From contig NZ_BKNN01000015.1 of NCBI RefSeq assembly GCF_008993995.1, positions 1 to 55,728 on the forward strand: 55,728 nt of DNA, given 5' to 3'. Shown here piece after piece: positions 38,536-52,227 of this stretch. The translations under genes were made by a program, and so were the position numbers. A model generated the notes under the pieces. The model did no database searches. It worked only from the letters and a program-made list of their open reading frames with translations, and was not told the DNA's origin. The DNA comes from Acinetobacter brisouii (GTDB lineage Bacteria > Pseudomonadota > Gammaproteobacteria > Pseudomonadales > Moraxellaceae). Each line of letters starts with the position of its first letter. The first letter of the stretch is position 1.

Positions 38536-38822
38536 TGCTTATTGTCATTTTATTTGTCCTGATTTTTACAGGCTTTTATCTCTTGTTCCTGCTGAGTGAA
38601 AAACAACTCAAAAAAACTGCTCAGTCGCGTTTTCAGATCATCTTAAAATATCGTAAATTGACACGTTTCAGTGCCTATCTTTGCTTTCTTTGTGGATTTT
38701 ATCTGAGTATTTCCATGTATGGATTTTCCATTGGTTTTATTAGTAGCTGGATTTTCGCTTCGCCCATCATTTTTGCACTGATTTTATGCAACAACCGTTT
38801 AAAAAAACCTCTAAAACTATAA
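38535..38822 (+). CDS. Small membrane protein (DUF3325-like)
   Basis: A 95-residue protein with three hydrophobic segments (about 1-17, 46-62 and 63-85) separated by a basic stretch. Its ATG overlaps the PepSY stop codon by one base, so the three genes are one operon. Membership in DUF3325 is inferred from size, topology and neighbours. Confidence 0.7.
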   Translation: MLIVILFVLIFTGFYLLFLLSEKQLKKTAQSRFQIILKYRKLTRFSAYLCFLCGFYLSISMYGFSIGFISSWIFASPIIFALILCNNRLKKPLKL

Positions 38823-38937
38823 ATTTCAAGATTTAAGGCGTTTATTCATTTTTAGAATAAGCAAATCATATTTTATGACTACATTTTTTCATAAAAACTC
38901 CTAAGATATGCACAAATTTATATAATGGCATACACTC

Positions 38938-39816
38938 ATGATTGATGCAGTTCAGTTCATTTTAGCAGGCATGCTTGTTGGTTTTTGTGTGGGCATCACT
39001 GGTGTTGGCGGCGGCTCACTCATGACGCCTATATTGATCGGTTTATTTAAGATCGAACCCCACATTGCGATTGGTACTGACCTGATCTACGCCTCAATTT
39101 CTAAGCTTTGCGGCTCGGCAGTACATGCCAAAAAATTGAATATCGTTTGGCCAATCGTTATTTGGCTGTCTGTTGGCAGTATTCCTGCTTCCTTTGCGAC
39201 GCATTGGGTTCTTGAGCATTATTTAAGTCAGTCCGCACAATACAAAGCCTTACTGACCATGGTGTTAGGTTTTATGTTAACCATCACAGGACTTTCTATT
39301 GTTTTTCGCTCACAAATCGAGAAATTCTTTAAGCGCTTCCGTGACCAACAATCTCCATCAGATGAACTATCTTTTACGGGGAAACGCCGTATTTATATCA
39401 TCATCATGGGGGCAGTCTTAGGAATATTTGTAACCTTGTCTTCAGTCGGTGCAGGGGCTTTTGGGGTTATGGCGCTGATTCTACTGTTCCCAAATCTTCC
39501 AATGATTCGTATCATTGGTTCAGATGTTGCCCATGCCGTGTTACTGACTTTTGTTGCTGGTATGGCACATATGAGTTCGGGCAATGTCGATTTTCACCTT
39601 TTAGGTTGGTTACTCATCGGTTCGATTCCTGCAATTATTTTTGGCACACTCATCAGCTCGAAACTGCCAGAAAAAATGATTCGTAAAATTTTAGGCATTA
39701 CCTTATTTTTATTGGGGATTAACTTCATCTTACATCCAAGCAAAGAAAAGCCAAAAGCCAAAGCTGAAACTGCAATGTTGATTCAGCCTGCAAATTCAAC
39801 TCAACAGCATGTTTAA
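38938..39816 (+). CDS. Sulfite exporter TauE/SafE family permease
   Basis: A 292-residue permease with about eight transmembrane segments in two repeats. Each repeat begins with a glycine-rich motif: LVGFCVGITGVGGGSLMTPI near the start and TLSSVGAGAFGVMALILLFPN in the second half. Family members move sulfite, sulfoacetate, sulfur compounds or other anions; the substrate is not readable here. It has no operon partner. Confidence 0.88.
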   Translation: MIDAVQFILAGMLVGFCVGITGVGGGSLMTPILIGLFKIEPHIAIGTDLIYASISKLCGSAVHAKKLNIVWPIVIWLSVGSIPASFATHWVLEHYLSQSAQYKALLTMVLGFMLTITGLSIVFRSQIEKFFKRFRDQQSPSDELSFTGKRRIYIIIMGAVLGIFVTLSSVGAGAFGVMALILLFPNLPMIRIIGSDVAHAVLLTFVAGMAHMSSGNVDFHLLGWLLIGSIPAIIFGTLISSKLPEKMIRKILGITLFLLGINFILHPSKEKPKAKAETAMLIQPANSTQQHV

Positions 39817-39826
39817 TGCTGTTGAG
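39800..39826 (+). terminator. Hairpin overlapping the TauE/SafE stop codon
   Basis: An 11-bp perfect stem (39800-39810 with 39816-39826) with a GTTTA loop includes the TAA stop. The downstream sequence is not T-rich, so rho-independent termination is weak; the stem may stabilise the 3' end. Confidence 0.5.
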
Positions 39827-39944
39827 CATTAGACTAATAGACGTTTTAAATCCAAAGTTTTAGTGCAATCACGCTCCTTTGTTTCATAAAGCATGCTATA
39901 GTCAGATTCATCCTGATGATCGTATTTTTTAACCAGTGAAGGCA

Positions 39945-41036
39945 ATGAATAGTTTACAGTCCCATTCTATTACCTCAGCCGATATTGATGACATCAATAT
40001 CCAAAGTATCCAACCGCTTGTTACTCCAGCACAATTAAAAGAAGAACTTCCTCTTTCTGAGCAAGCCTATCAAACTGTGCTCAAAGGACGTGACACGATT
40101 CGTAAGATTTTGGATGGTGAAGATAAACGTTTATTTGTGGTGATTGGCCCATGTTCAATCAATGATCCAAAAGCTGCACATGAATATGCTGAACGCCTTA
40201 AAGCACTCAGCGAAAAAGTCAAAGATACGCTTTACTTGGTTATGCGTGTCTACTTTGAAAAACCGCGTACCACGATTGGCTGGAAAGGTCTGATTAATGA
40301 CCCAGACATGAATGACTCATTCAATATCGAAAAAGGTCTGCGTATTGGACGTAAATTATTACTCGAGTTGAATGAAGTCGGTTTGCCGTGTGCGACTGAA
40401 GCACTTGATCCAAACTCACCACAGTATTTACATGATTTAATTTCTTGGTCTGCAATTGGTGCACGTACTACAGAAAGCCAAACTCACCGTGAAATGTCTT
40501 CAGGTTTATCCTCTCCTGTAGGCTTTAAAAATGGTACAGATGGCGGTTTAACTGTTGCAACCAATGCGATGCAAGCTGTAAAACATGGACATAGCTTCTT
40601 GGGTCTCAATGAAGATGGTCAAGTTTCTGTGATTCGTACCAATGGCAACCCTTATGCCCACGTAGTACTCCGTGGCGGTAACGGCAAGCCAAACTACGAT
40701 GCAACGTCTGTTGCAGAAGCAGAGCAAGCTTTGGCAAAAGCAAAAGTGAGCAATAAAATCATGATTGATGCTAGCCATGCCAACTCAAACAAAGATCCAT
40801 ACCTACAACCATTGGTTCTTAAAAATGTCACTGAGCAAATTCTCGATGGCAATAAGTCAATCGTTGGGTTAATGGTTGAAAGCCACCTTAAAGGCGGTCG
40901 CCAAGATATTCCAGACAACTTAGCTGATCTTGAATATGGTAAATCCGTGACTGATAGCTGTATCGATTGGGATACAACGGAAAAAACGCTACTTCAAATG
41001 CACGATGCATTAAAAGACGTCTTACCAAACCGTTAA
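39945..41036 (+). CDS. aroG: 3-deoxy-7-phosphoheptulonate (DAHP) synthase, class I
   Basis: A 363-residue type I alpha DAHP synthase that condenses phosphoenolpyruvate and erythrose 4-phosphate at the entry to aromatic amino-acid synthesis. Key segments: IGPCSINDPKAAHEYAERL, RVYFEKPRTTIGWKG, GARTTESQTHREMSSGLS and IMIDASHANSNKD. The ATG at 39945 has a GTGAAGG Shine-Dalgarno; a GTG at 39936 is the alternative. The isoenzyme, and therefore the feedback amino acid, cannot be assigned. Confidence 0.93.
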   Translation: MNSLQSHSITSADIDDINIQSIQPLVTPAQLKEELPLSEQAYQTVLKGRDTIRKILDGEDKRLFVVIGPCSINDPKAAHEYAERLKALSEKVKDTLYLVMRVYFEKPRTTIGWKGLINDPDMNDSFNIEKGLRIGRKLLLELNEVGLPCATEALDPNSPQYLHDLISWSAIGARTTESQTHREMSSGLSSPVGFKNGTDGGLTVATNAMQAVKHGHSFLGLNEDGQVSVIRTNGNPYAHVVLRGGNGKPNYDATSVAEAEQALAKAKVSNKIMIDASHANSNKDPYLQPLVLKNVTEQILDGNKSIVGLMVESHLKGGRQDIPDNLADLEYGKSVTDSCIDWDTTEKTLLQMHDALKDVLPNR

Positions 41037-41048
41037 TTGTTTTACAAT

Positions 41049-41074
41049 ACGCCATCATGATGATGGCGTTTTTT
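41049..41074 (+). terminator. Intrinsic terminator after DAHP synthase
   Basis: A 9-bp stem (41049-41057 with 41061-41069) with loop TGA and a T-run, 12 bases past the aroG stop. Confidence 0.88.
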
Positions 41075-41088
41075 ATGATTGATCACAC

Positions 41089-41610
41089 ATGAACAATTTA
41101 GAACAAGCGCTTAGCCAGACCCTCAACTTTCAATATATTCATGAACGTCTTTTGAGTTCAGGGCAGCCAACCGTTGAAGAGCTTAAGCTCATCAAAGCCT
41201 ATGGTATTAATACCGTCATTAATTTGGCATTGAGTGATGCCAGCAATGCGCTTGAACATGAAGATAAAATTTGCCTTGAATTGGGGCTAAACTATATTCA
41301 ACTTCCCATTCACTGGGAACTTCCCGATCCAGAGCAAGCTCTCTTTGTTCTCGATACCCTGAACTTTCTAGTGAAAGAACAAAGTATCTGGATACATTGC
41401 TCTAAAAATTATCGGGTGAGTGCATTGATGTATTTATATCGCCAGTACTATATGAACAACGATATTGAACAGGCGCAGCATTATTTACACCAAATTTGGG
41501 AGCCTAATGATACGTGGACAGGTTTGATCCACAATGTTGCTTTACAACTTCAAGGACGTAAAGCAACATTAGAGCTTCAACAAGCCCTGATGGGAAAAGC
41601 ATTTTCATAA
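41089..41610 (+). CDS. Tyrosine-phosphatase-like protein with short CX4R loop
   Basis: A 173-residue cytosolic protein with a dual-specificity phosphatase-like fold (LSSGQPTVEELKLIKAYGINTVINLAL; SIWIHCSKNYRVSAL). The loop residues are Cys104 and Arg109, four residues apart instead of the canonical five (HCX5R). Related gammaproteobacterial proteins seem to carry similar short loops. Catalysis is possible but not secure, and the substrate is unknown. It lies 14 bases after the aroG terminator and is convergent with ispF. Confidence 0.75.
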   Translation: MNNLEQALSQTLNFQYIHERLLSSGQPTVEELKLIKAYGINTVINLALSDASNALEHEDKICLELGLNYIQLPIHWELPDPEQALFVLDTLNFLVKEQSIWIHCSKNYRVSALMYLYRQYYMNNDIEQAQHYLHQIWEPNDTWTGLIHNVALQLQGRKATLELQQALMGKAFS

Positions 41611-41619
41611 TGCCTGTTC

Positions 41620-42108
41620 TTAGCTTGCTGCCACCAACAATACGGTGGCAGTTGCCAAAATTCCTTCCTGACGTCCAGTAAAACCTAACTTTTCAGTAGT
41701 TGTCGCTTTAATACTAATCTGTGAGACATCTACATCAAGCACATCTGCAACACTTTGACGCATATCTAAGTTGTATTTTGCCAATTTTGGACGTTCACAA
41801 GCCACGGTCATATCAGCATTACCGAGCATATATCCCCGATCTAAAATCAATTGATAGACGTGTTGCAACAGTTTACGACTATCTGCTCCCTTAAATTCTG
41901 GATCAGTATCTGGAAAATGCTGCCCAATATCACCGAGTGCCAATGCACCTAGCAAAGCATCACACAGTGCATGCAAGACCACGTCACCATCGGAGTGTGC
42001 TTTTAATCCTTGTGTATGTGGAATTTGAACACCCGCCAATGTGACAAATTCACCATCTTCAAAAGCATGTACATCCATACCCTGCCCAATTCTAATTTTT
42101 GCAACCAT
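41620..42108 (-). CDS. ispF: 2-C-methyl-D-erythritol 2,4-cyclodiphosphate synthase
   Basis: A 162-residue trimeric enzyme of the MEP isoprenoid pathway. The metal motif GMDVHAF (DxH) is at the N-terminus, followed by the signature HSDGDVVLHALCDALLGA. GADSRKLL and the C-terminal FTGRQEGILATATVLL complete the family pattern. ispD, the enzyme two steps earlier, lies about 770 bases away on the same strand. Confidence 0.96.
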   Translation of the reverse strand: MVAKIRIGQGMDVHAFEDGEFVTLAGVQIPHTQGLKAHSDGDVVLHALCDALLGALALGDIGQHFPDTDPEFKGADSRKLLQHVYQLILDRGYMLGNADMTVACERPKLAKYNLDMRQSVADVLDVDVSQISIKATTTEKLGFTGRQEGILATATVLLVAAS

Positions 42109-42194
42109 GGTAAACTTCCTTCTAAGACTTGTGTTTGTTATTGCGGATTCGCTATAGTTAGCGCTAGCATCATATTGTCAAAGTATAAGCGATC

Positions 42195-42857
42195 ATGTCG
42201 TTGAATTTTAATCTTTATAGCAATAAAGCATTCGGCTGTATGGTTATCCTCAGTGTATTTGTGTGTATCCAAAGTTCTGCTGAACAACCGCTATGTCATT
42301 CAAAGTTGCATCAATCTCGCCAACTCTACTGCCATACTCAATATCAATCCCAAGTGAATCAGATTAATCAGCTTTATCTCAATTCCAACTTAGTTACAAA
42401 TGCCCCCTTACAACTTTTACACGACACACAAAATATGTGGCAAGCTCGCCTTGCTCAATGCAAAAATAAAAATTGTCTAGAACAACAATTTGATTTGCGT
42501 AGTGAAGACCTCAATGCTTATAGCTCACTCAATCAAAGTCTGACACAACATTTTATTAAATATCATCATGGTCAAATTGCTCAACCGCAGACCTATTTAC
42601 AAATTCACCAATTAGAACAAGACAAAATTAAAATTGAAGGCTGGGTCTATCGCAATCCAAATACCAGTCTCGATAAACTTAGTTTTGCTTTTCTGGCATA
42701 CTTGAATAATGCAGATAAAAGCAAGGTGACCAACAATGAAACTGCATGTCAATATCAGTTTAATTATCAAAAAGCAGTCTTGGTCGTAAGCAGTACTAAT
42801 CACGTCAACAAGAAAAATTGCCAACGCTTTACAGGCACATATCGCTTATATGACTAA
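42195..42857 (+). CDS. Secreted protein of unknown function, LprI-like
   Basis: A 220-residue protein with an N-terminal signal segment (about 10-30, cleavage near SSA-EQ). The mature part has conserved-looking cysteines: C34, C46 (in LYCHTQ), the C pair in ARLAQCKNKNCLEQQ, C186 and C200. The W-ARLAQCKNKNCLEQQFDLR segment recalls the N-terminal domain of lysozyme-inhibitor LprI-type proteins, a weak resemblance. The gene lies within the minus-strand isoprenoid genes, facing the other way. Confidence 0.6.
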   Translation: MSLNFNLYSNKAFGCMVILSVFVCIQSSAEQPLCHSKLHQSRQLYCHTQYQSQVNQINQLYLNSNLVTNAPLQLLHDTQNMWQARLAQCKNKNCLEQQFDLRSEDLNAYSSLNQSLTQHFIKYHHGQIAQPQTYLQIHQLEQDKIKIEGWVYRNPNTSLDKLSFAFLAYLNNADKSKVTNNETACQYQFNYQKAVLVVSSTNHVNKKNCQRFTGTYRLYD

Positions 42858-42875
42858 TTCAAAGTACAGCTCAAG

Positions 42876-43598
42876 TTAATTTGCTAATTGTTGAGCAGTT
42901 AAAATAAGTTCAGCCAACTGTAAATCTTCAGGGTAAGTTATTTTAATATTGTCAGAACGCCCATGCACAACAATCACAGGCTGCTGGGAAAACTCCAATG
43001 CACTTGCTTCATCTGTAATATTGATTCCAGCAGCCAAAGCATGTTCTATGGCTGCTTTTAATACAGAGAATTTTGCGATTTGCGGTGTTTGCGCCTGCCA
43101 TAAAGCTTCACGGCTCACCGTAGTTTCAATCTGATTCTGATCAACCACACGCTTTAAAGTATCACGCACAGGCGTTGCTAAAATCGCACTACTGTTATGC
43201 TGCTTTGCCTTTTCAACTAAATCTTGTAATGATTTCAATAAAATACAAGGGCGTGCTGCATCATGTACCAGCACATAATCATCATCTGCTGCAAATGCTT
43301 CTAAATACTTCAAGGCATTGAATACTGAGTCAACACGTTCAGCGCCACCCAAACAAAAATGAGCTTTATCAGGAAAAACTAAAGGGAGTTTTTGTGCTAG
43401 TTGATCTTCTGGACTAATCGCCAGAACATAACCTGCTAAAGGAAGTTGATTCAACCGTGCCACACTATGTTCAAGCACGGTCTGATCCAAGATGTTTTGA
43501 TATTGTTTTAATTCATTTTGTGAAAATCTGCGGCCTGAACCCGCAGCAGGAATAATAGCCCAAAGCTTAGTGCATATCTGGGCTGTCTTCATCTTCAT
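42876..43598 (-). CDS. ispD: 2-C-methyl-D-erythritol 4-phosphate cytidylyltransferase
   Basis: A 240-residue nucleotidyltransferase of the MEP pathway that couples CTP to methylerythritol phosphate. The CTP-binding N-terminus WAIIPAAGSGRRFSQNELKQY and the conserved DDYVLVHDAARPCI are present, with TDEASALE and IKITYPEDL in the C-terminal part. The start overlaps the end of ftsB by 32 bases (or 26 if the second ATG at 43592 is used). Confidence 0.94.
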   Translation of the reverse strand: MKMKTAQICTKLWAIIPAAGSGRRFSQNELKQYQNILDQTVLEHSVARLNQLPLAGYVLAISPEDQLAQKLPLVFPDKAHFCLGGAERVDSVFNALKYLEAFAADDDYVLVHDAARPCILLKSLQDLVEKAKQHNSSAILATPVRDTLKRVVDQNQIETTVSREALWQAQTPQIAKFSVLKAAIEHALAAGINITDEASALEFSQQPVIVVHGRSDNIKITYPEDLQLAELILTAQQLAN

Positions 43599-43965
43599 TC
43601 GTACCTACATCTTGTTGCTTATTCGGATCAACATAAGTCGATTGATACTGCGTTGTAATTGTACTCATCTGTACAAAAGTTTCATTCGGCTTAATTAAAC
43701 CCAAGTCCAAACGCGCATGCTCTTCAATCGCTTCTGCACCATTTTTCAAATCATAAACTTCTGCACCCAAGATTCGGTTACGCTCTTTTAACTCTTGGTT
43801 AACTTCCGTTTGTTGCTGGATTTGTTGCATGAGTTTTTGATGATCATAATAACCACCCTCACCAAACCAGAACATATATTGAAACCCTGCGACCAAAATG
43901 ATCGCAAGGCACAATATGATGCGACTTGAAAAAGAATTGAAGGTTTCTTTCCAAAACATCAACAT
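43567..43965 (-). CDS. ftsB: Cell division protein FtsB
   Basis: A 132-residue bitopic protein. A short cytosolic N-terminus precedes the transmembrane segment (about 15-32), followed by a leucine-zipper-like coiled coil (about 38-75) with the family motif RNRILGAEVYDLKNGAEAIEEHAR. FtsB joins FtsQ and FtsL at the septum. The C-terminal tail (about 100-132) is Q/D-rich and extends beyond E. coli FtsB. The gene lies between eno and ispD, the classical order. Confidence 0.9.
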   Translation of the reverse strand: MLMFWKETFNSFSSRIILCLAIILVAGFQYMFWFGEGGYYDHQKLMQQIQQQTEVNQELKERNRILGAEVYDLKNGAEAIEEHARLDLGLIKPNETFVQMSTITTQYQSTYVDPNKQQDVGTNEDEDSPDMH

Positions 43966-43970
43966 AAAGC

Positions 43971-45278
<1,308 letters not shown>

Positions 45279-45303
45279 TTAATAAGCTAATGCATTCAAT
45301 GCA

Positions 45304-46161
45304 TTAGTGTGTGTCTAATTTTTCAAATCCTTTGACCAACGTATCCAACTCTTTAAGCTGAGCCAAGAATGGTTCAAGTTGGGATAAACGTAAGGCACAT
45401 GGACCGTCACATTTCGCTTCATCTGGATTTGGATGAGCTTCTAAAAATAAACCTGCCAGCCCTGTTGCCATACCTGAACGGGCAAGCGTGGTAATTTGAG
45501 CACGGCGACCACCTGCTGAGTCTGCTCGCCCACCTGGTGTTTGTAATGCGTGAGTCACATCAAAGAACACAGGAACATTCATCGCTTTCATGGTATCAAA
45601 ACCTAGCATATCAACGACAAGGTTGTTATAACCAAATGCAGAACCACGCTCACATAAAATCAACTTGTCATTGCCCGCTTCCAGACATTTATTCAAGATA
45701 TGACGCATTTCATGTGGCGCTAAAAACTGTGCTTTTTTGATATTAATAATGGCATTGGTTTTTGCCATTGCTTCAACAAGGTCAGTCTGACGACTTAAAA
45801 ATGCAGGAAGCTGAATAATGTCTGCAACTTCAGCCACAGGAGCCGCCTGATACGGCTCATGCACATCGGTAATGATTGGCACATTAAACTGTTTCTTAAT
45901 GTCAGCCAGCCATTCAATACCTTTTTCCAAACCTGGTCCACGGAACGAGTACAAACTCGAACGATTGGCTTTATCAAAGCTAGCTTTAAAGACATAAGGA
46001 ATGTCTAAACGCTTACAAATATCGATATACGTTTCTGCAATCTCAAATGCAAGATCTTTAGACTCAAGTACATTCATTCCGCCGAATAGTACAAATGGCA
46101 AATGATTTGCCATTTGTATATCGCCTAAACGTACAATCTCTTGTGGTTTTAATTGTGACAT
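45304..46161 (-). CDS. kdsA: 3-deoxy-8-phosphooctulonate synthase (KDO8P synthase)
   Basis: A 285-residue TIM-barrel enzyme that condenses phosphoenolpyruvate and arabinose 5-phosphate for KDO of lipopolysaccharide core. [20 protein letters not shown], the [19 protein letters not shown] segment and the [18 protein letters not shown] motif are typical. It lies between pyrG and eno on the same strand, an order also seen in other gammaproteobacteria. Confidence 0.96.
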   Translation of the reverse strand: MSQLKPQEIVRLGDIQMANHLPFVLFGGMNVLESKDLAFEIAETYIDICKRLDIPYVFKASFDKANRSSLYSFRGPGLEKGIEWLADIKKQFNVPIITDVHEPYQAAPVAEVADIIQLPAFLSRQTDLVEAMAKTNAIINIKKAQFLAPHEMRHILNKCLEAGNDKLILCERGSAFGYNNLVVDMLGFDTMKAMNVPVFFDVTHALQTPGGRADSAGGRRAQITTLARSGMATGLAGLFLEAHPNPDEAKCDGPCALRLSQLEPFLAQLKELDTLVKGFEKLDTH

Positions 46162-46186
46162 TTAAACTTTCCAAAACTGGAGTAAT

Positions 46187-47896
<1,710 letters not shown>

Positions 47897-48054
47897 CTAT
47901 AAAGCAAAGTCATTCCACAGGTATTCACATAACAAATTACAATTGCCTATTTTACCACCATTTTTGATGCAATATGGTGACATATCTGTACATTTGCAAT
48001 TGAATTTTTATTGCTATAATGTCGCATCTTTATTTAAATCAATTTTGTTACGCG

Positions 48055-48531
48055 ATGAATAAGAAACTTCTGCTCTGCGGTGCGATCGCCGCTGGTCTAC
48101 TTCTTGTAGCTTGCTCGAAAGAAAAAGAACCTTCTCAAGATAATCAACCTGCACAATCTGAGCAACCAACAAATCCTGCATCTGAGCAATTCCACTCTAT
48201 TAATGAAACTACTGCTCCAGCAGCGTCTGAAGTTGCACCGCCTGCACCTCCAACCCCAAAGGTAGTGACCATTCAGCGTGAAGAAACTGAACATACCACC
48301 ACAGAAATTCGTCGTGAAACGAAAGACGTAACTGCTGATACAGCAACTACGGACAATACCACAGCACCAGCAACCAATAGTTCAACTACTACAACAGAAA
48401 GTAGTGCAAATGCAAGTAATAGCCAAGCTGTTACCGAGAAAAAATCGACTCCAAGCAAAAAAGCACATTTAACTGAAGATGATGCTGTTGCTGCTGCAAT
48501 TGCTGCCGCAAAACCTGCACTAAACAACTAA
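48055..48531 (+). CDS. Ala/Thr-rich lipoprotein
   Basis: A 158-residue lipoprotein with signal MNKKLLLCGAIAAGLLLVAC (lipobox LVAC, acylated Cys20). The mature protein is low-complexity, rich in Ala, Thr, Ser and Glu, with a KVVTIQREETEHTTTEIRRE segment (about 71-90) and a terminal Ala-rich helix. No domain is recognised. The ATG at 48055 gives the signal peptide; an in-frame upstream ATG would spoil it. It is divergent from pyrG. Confidence 0.8.
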   Translation: MNKKLLLCGAIAAGLLLVACSKEKEPSQDNQPAQSEQPTNPASEQFHSINETTAPAASEVAPPAPPTPKVVTIQREETEHTTTEIRRETKDVTADTATTDNTTAPATNSSTTTTESSANASNSQAVTEKKSTPSKKAHLTEDDAVAAAIAAAKPALNN

Positions 48532-48549
48532 GATCGTCTGCTTAGCCAT

Positions 48550-48578
48550 AAAAAAACCAGCACAATGCTGGTTTTTTT
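48550..48578. terminator. Intrinsic terminator between lipoprotein gene and fadH
   Basis: A 13-bp stem (48550-48562 with 48566-48578) with a 3-nt loop, A-run and T-run. It serves the lipoprotein gene and, in the other direction, the convergent fadH gene. Confidence 0.9.
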
Positions 48579-48591
48579 TATTTACAAAGAG

Positions 48592-50637
<2,046 letters not shown>

Positions 50638-50652
50638 TCATGCTGGCGTTAT

Positions 50653-50715
50653 TATGCAATTTGTTGCATTTAGTTATAGTCAAGTTTCTTTTTCAATGCA
50701 ACTTGTTGCATAATC
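50653..50715. promoter_or_regulatory. Repeated operator-like motif between fadH and padR
   Basis: The motif TGCAAxTTGTTGCAT occurs at about 50655-50670 (ATGCAATTTGTTGCAT) and again at about 50696-50711 (ATGCAACTTGTTGCAT), 41 bases apart. Each copy is itself a palindrome (ATGCAA and TTGCAT around a short centre). Two near-identical inverted repeats between divergent genes, beside a PadR-type gene, suggest autoregulation and fadH control. Confidence 0.75.
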
Positions 50716-50748
50716 TATTCAGTCACTTTTTGTTATCCTGTCAAAATT

Positions 50749-51285
50749 ATGTCTTTAGCCCATGTTTTACTCACCAGTTTATTGGAAAAGCCAAGTACAG
50801 GCTTTGAATTGGCACGGCGCTTTGACCGCTCTATGGGCTATTTTTGGAATGCAACTCATCAACAGATTTATCGCGAGCTAGGACATATGCTCAGCAAAGG
50901 CTGGATTTCCACCGTAGATGAGGCTCAATCTTCTCGTAAAAAAGTCTATCAAGTGGAACAGTCTGGTCGAATTGAACTGGCTGACTGGCTCAGTAAACAA
51001 AGCCCCCCCGCCCAACTTCGTGAAGATTTGATGGTACGCCTTCGCGCAGAGGCAAAATTGGGTGGAAATTTGATTTTGCCTGAGTTACAACGCCATTTAA
51101 CCCTCCATCAGGAAACGCTCAACATTTATCAAAGCATTTATCAAAAAGATTTTGGGAATCATATTCCACTACAACGGACGTTATATATTCATAAAATGAT
51201 TTTAGAATTGGGCATACAGCTTGAGCTGGAGTGGATTAAATGGTTACAACAATTAATTCCCGTCTTGGCAAGATTAGAAGAATAA
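50749..51285 (+). CDS. PadR-family transcriptional regulator
   Basis: A 178-residue protein with an N-terminal winged helix (about 1-90: LAHVLLTSLLEKPSTGFELARRFD, then HQQIYRELGHMLSKGWI) and a C-terminal helical dimerisation part (Vir_act_alpha_C-like, about 95-170). It lies about 130 bases from divergent fadH, and could control both fadH and the downstream hydrolase-sirtuin genes. Upstream, TGCAACTTGTTGCA-type repeats between 50655 and 50715 (TGCAATTTGTTGCATTTAG, then TGCAACTTGTTGCATAATC) are candidate operators. Confidence 0.88.
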   Translation: MSLAHVLLTSLLEKPSTGFELARRFDRSMGYFWNATHQQIYRELGHMLSKGWISTVDEAQSSRKKVYQVEQSGRIELADWLSKQSPPAQLREDLMVRLRAEAKLGGNLILPELQRHLTLHQETLNIYQSIYQKDFGNHIPLQRTLYIHKMILELGIQLELEWIKWLQQLIPVLARLEE

Positions 51286-51293
51286 GGTGAGCT

Positions 51294-52226
51294 ATGCCAT
51301 TTTATGTCATGCGTGACCAACAATCTCTTTTTGTACGTGAATTTGGTCAAGGACAACAGGTTGTCATCGTGCTTTCAGGTTTAGGAATGAAAAGCTGGCA
51401 ATGGCTACCTTTTTTATATCAGCATCGTAAAAAATTCCGTTTTATTATTCCTGACTGGCGCGGTTTTGGGCATTCCCGACACTGTGAAATTCCTCAAGGT
51501 TTAGATGCCATTTCGAGCCATTGGCAAGATTTAAGTGATGTTATTCAGCATAAACATCTTGAAAAATTTATCGTGATTGCATACTCAATGGGGGCAACAA
51601 CCGCTATGCATGGTATGGCACACGGCGATTTAACGACTTATCTGCAAGCCTATTTACATATCGATCAAAGCCCCAAAATTGTAGTCGATGCAACATGGTC
51701 ACATGGACTTTTTGCTGAACAACAACAACTTTTTAAACAGCATTTGGCTCAGCTTTCTCAGTTATTACACACCTATCACCCTCATCGCTACATTCAAGAG
51801 CTGTCAAGCCATGAGCGTTTTCATCTGATTGCCATTTGGCATCAACTTCTTGAATTTCAAAATAGTAATGATTTATTTCCACGTTTGTTTAAAGTGGCGC
51901 AACGCCATCATATGCTGCAACCGATTATTTTACCCATGCAGCGTTTAGATTATCTTGCTTGGTATGTCGATACATATTTACAGCATGATCAGGACTATCG
52001 TGTCGCTTTACAGCAACTGAACTGTCCAAGTACATTTTTTATGGGCACACGCTCTAAACTGTATCCAATTGAAGGACAACGCCTGATTGCCGCCAATATG
52101 CAGCAACAAGCACATTGTGTTGAATTTGAGCGCTCAGGGCATACCCCTTTGGTTTCTGAACCCAAAAAATTTGCTCAGGCACTTGCGGCTTTTTTACGAC
52201 GACATCATCAACACTCAGGAGAATAA
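51294..52226 (+). CDS. Alpha/beta hydrolase
   Basis: A 310-residue hydrolase of the carboxylesterase/lactonase type. It has IPDWRGFGHS and the nucleophile elbow AYSMGA (AxSxG form, Ser at about 99). The C-terminal His is in SGHTPLVSEP, and the acid residue is probably in the segment before FFMGTRSKLYP. It is part of the PadR-hydrolase-sirtuin run; the spacing to padR is 8 bases. The substrate is not readable. Confidence 0.83.
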   Translation: MPFYVMRDQQSLFVREFGQGQQVVIVLSGLGMKSWQWLPFLYQHRKKFRFIIPDWRGFGHSRHCEIPQGLDAISSHWQDLSDVIQHKHLEKFIVIAYSMGATTAMHGMAHGDLTTYLQAYLHIDQSPKIVVDATWSHGLFAEQQQLFKQHLAQLSQLLHTYHPHRYIQELSSHERFHLIAIWHQLLEFQNSNDLFPRLFKVAQRHHMLQPIILPMQRLDYLAWYVDTYLQHDQDYRVALQQLNCPSTFFMGTRSKLYPIEGQRLIAANMQQQAHCVEFERSGHTPLVSEPKKFAQALAAFLRRHHQHSGE

Positions 52227-52227
52227 T

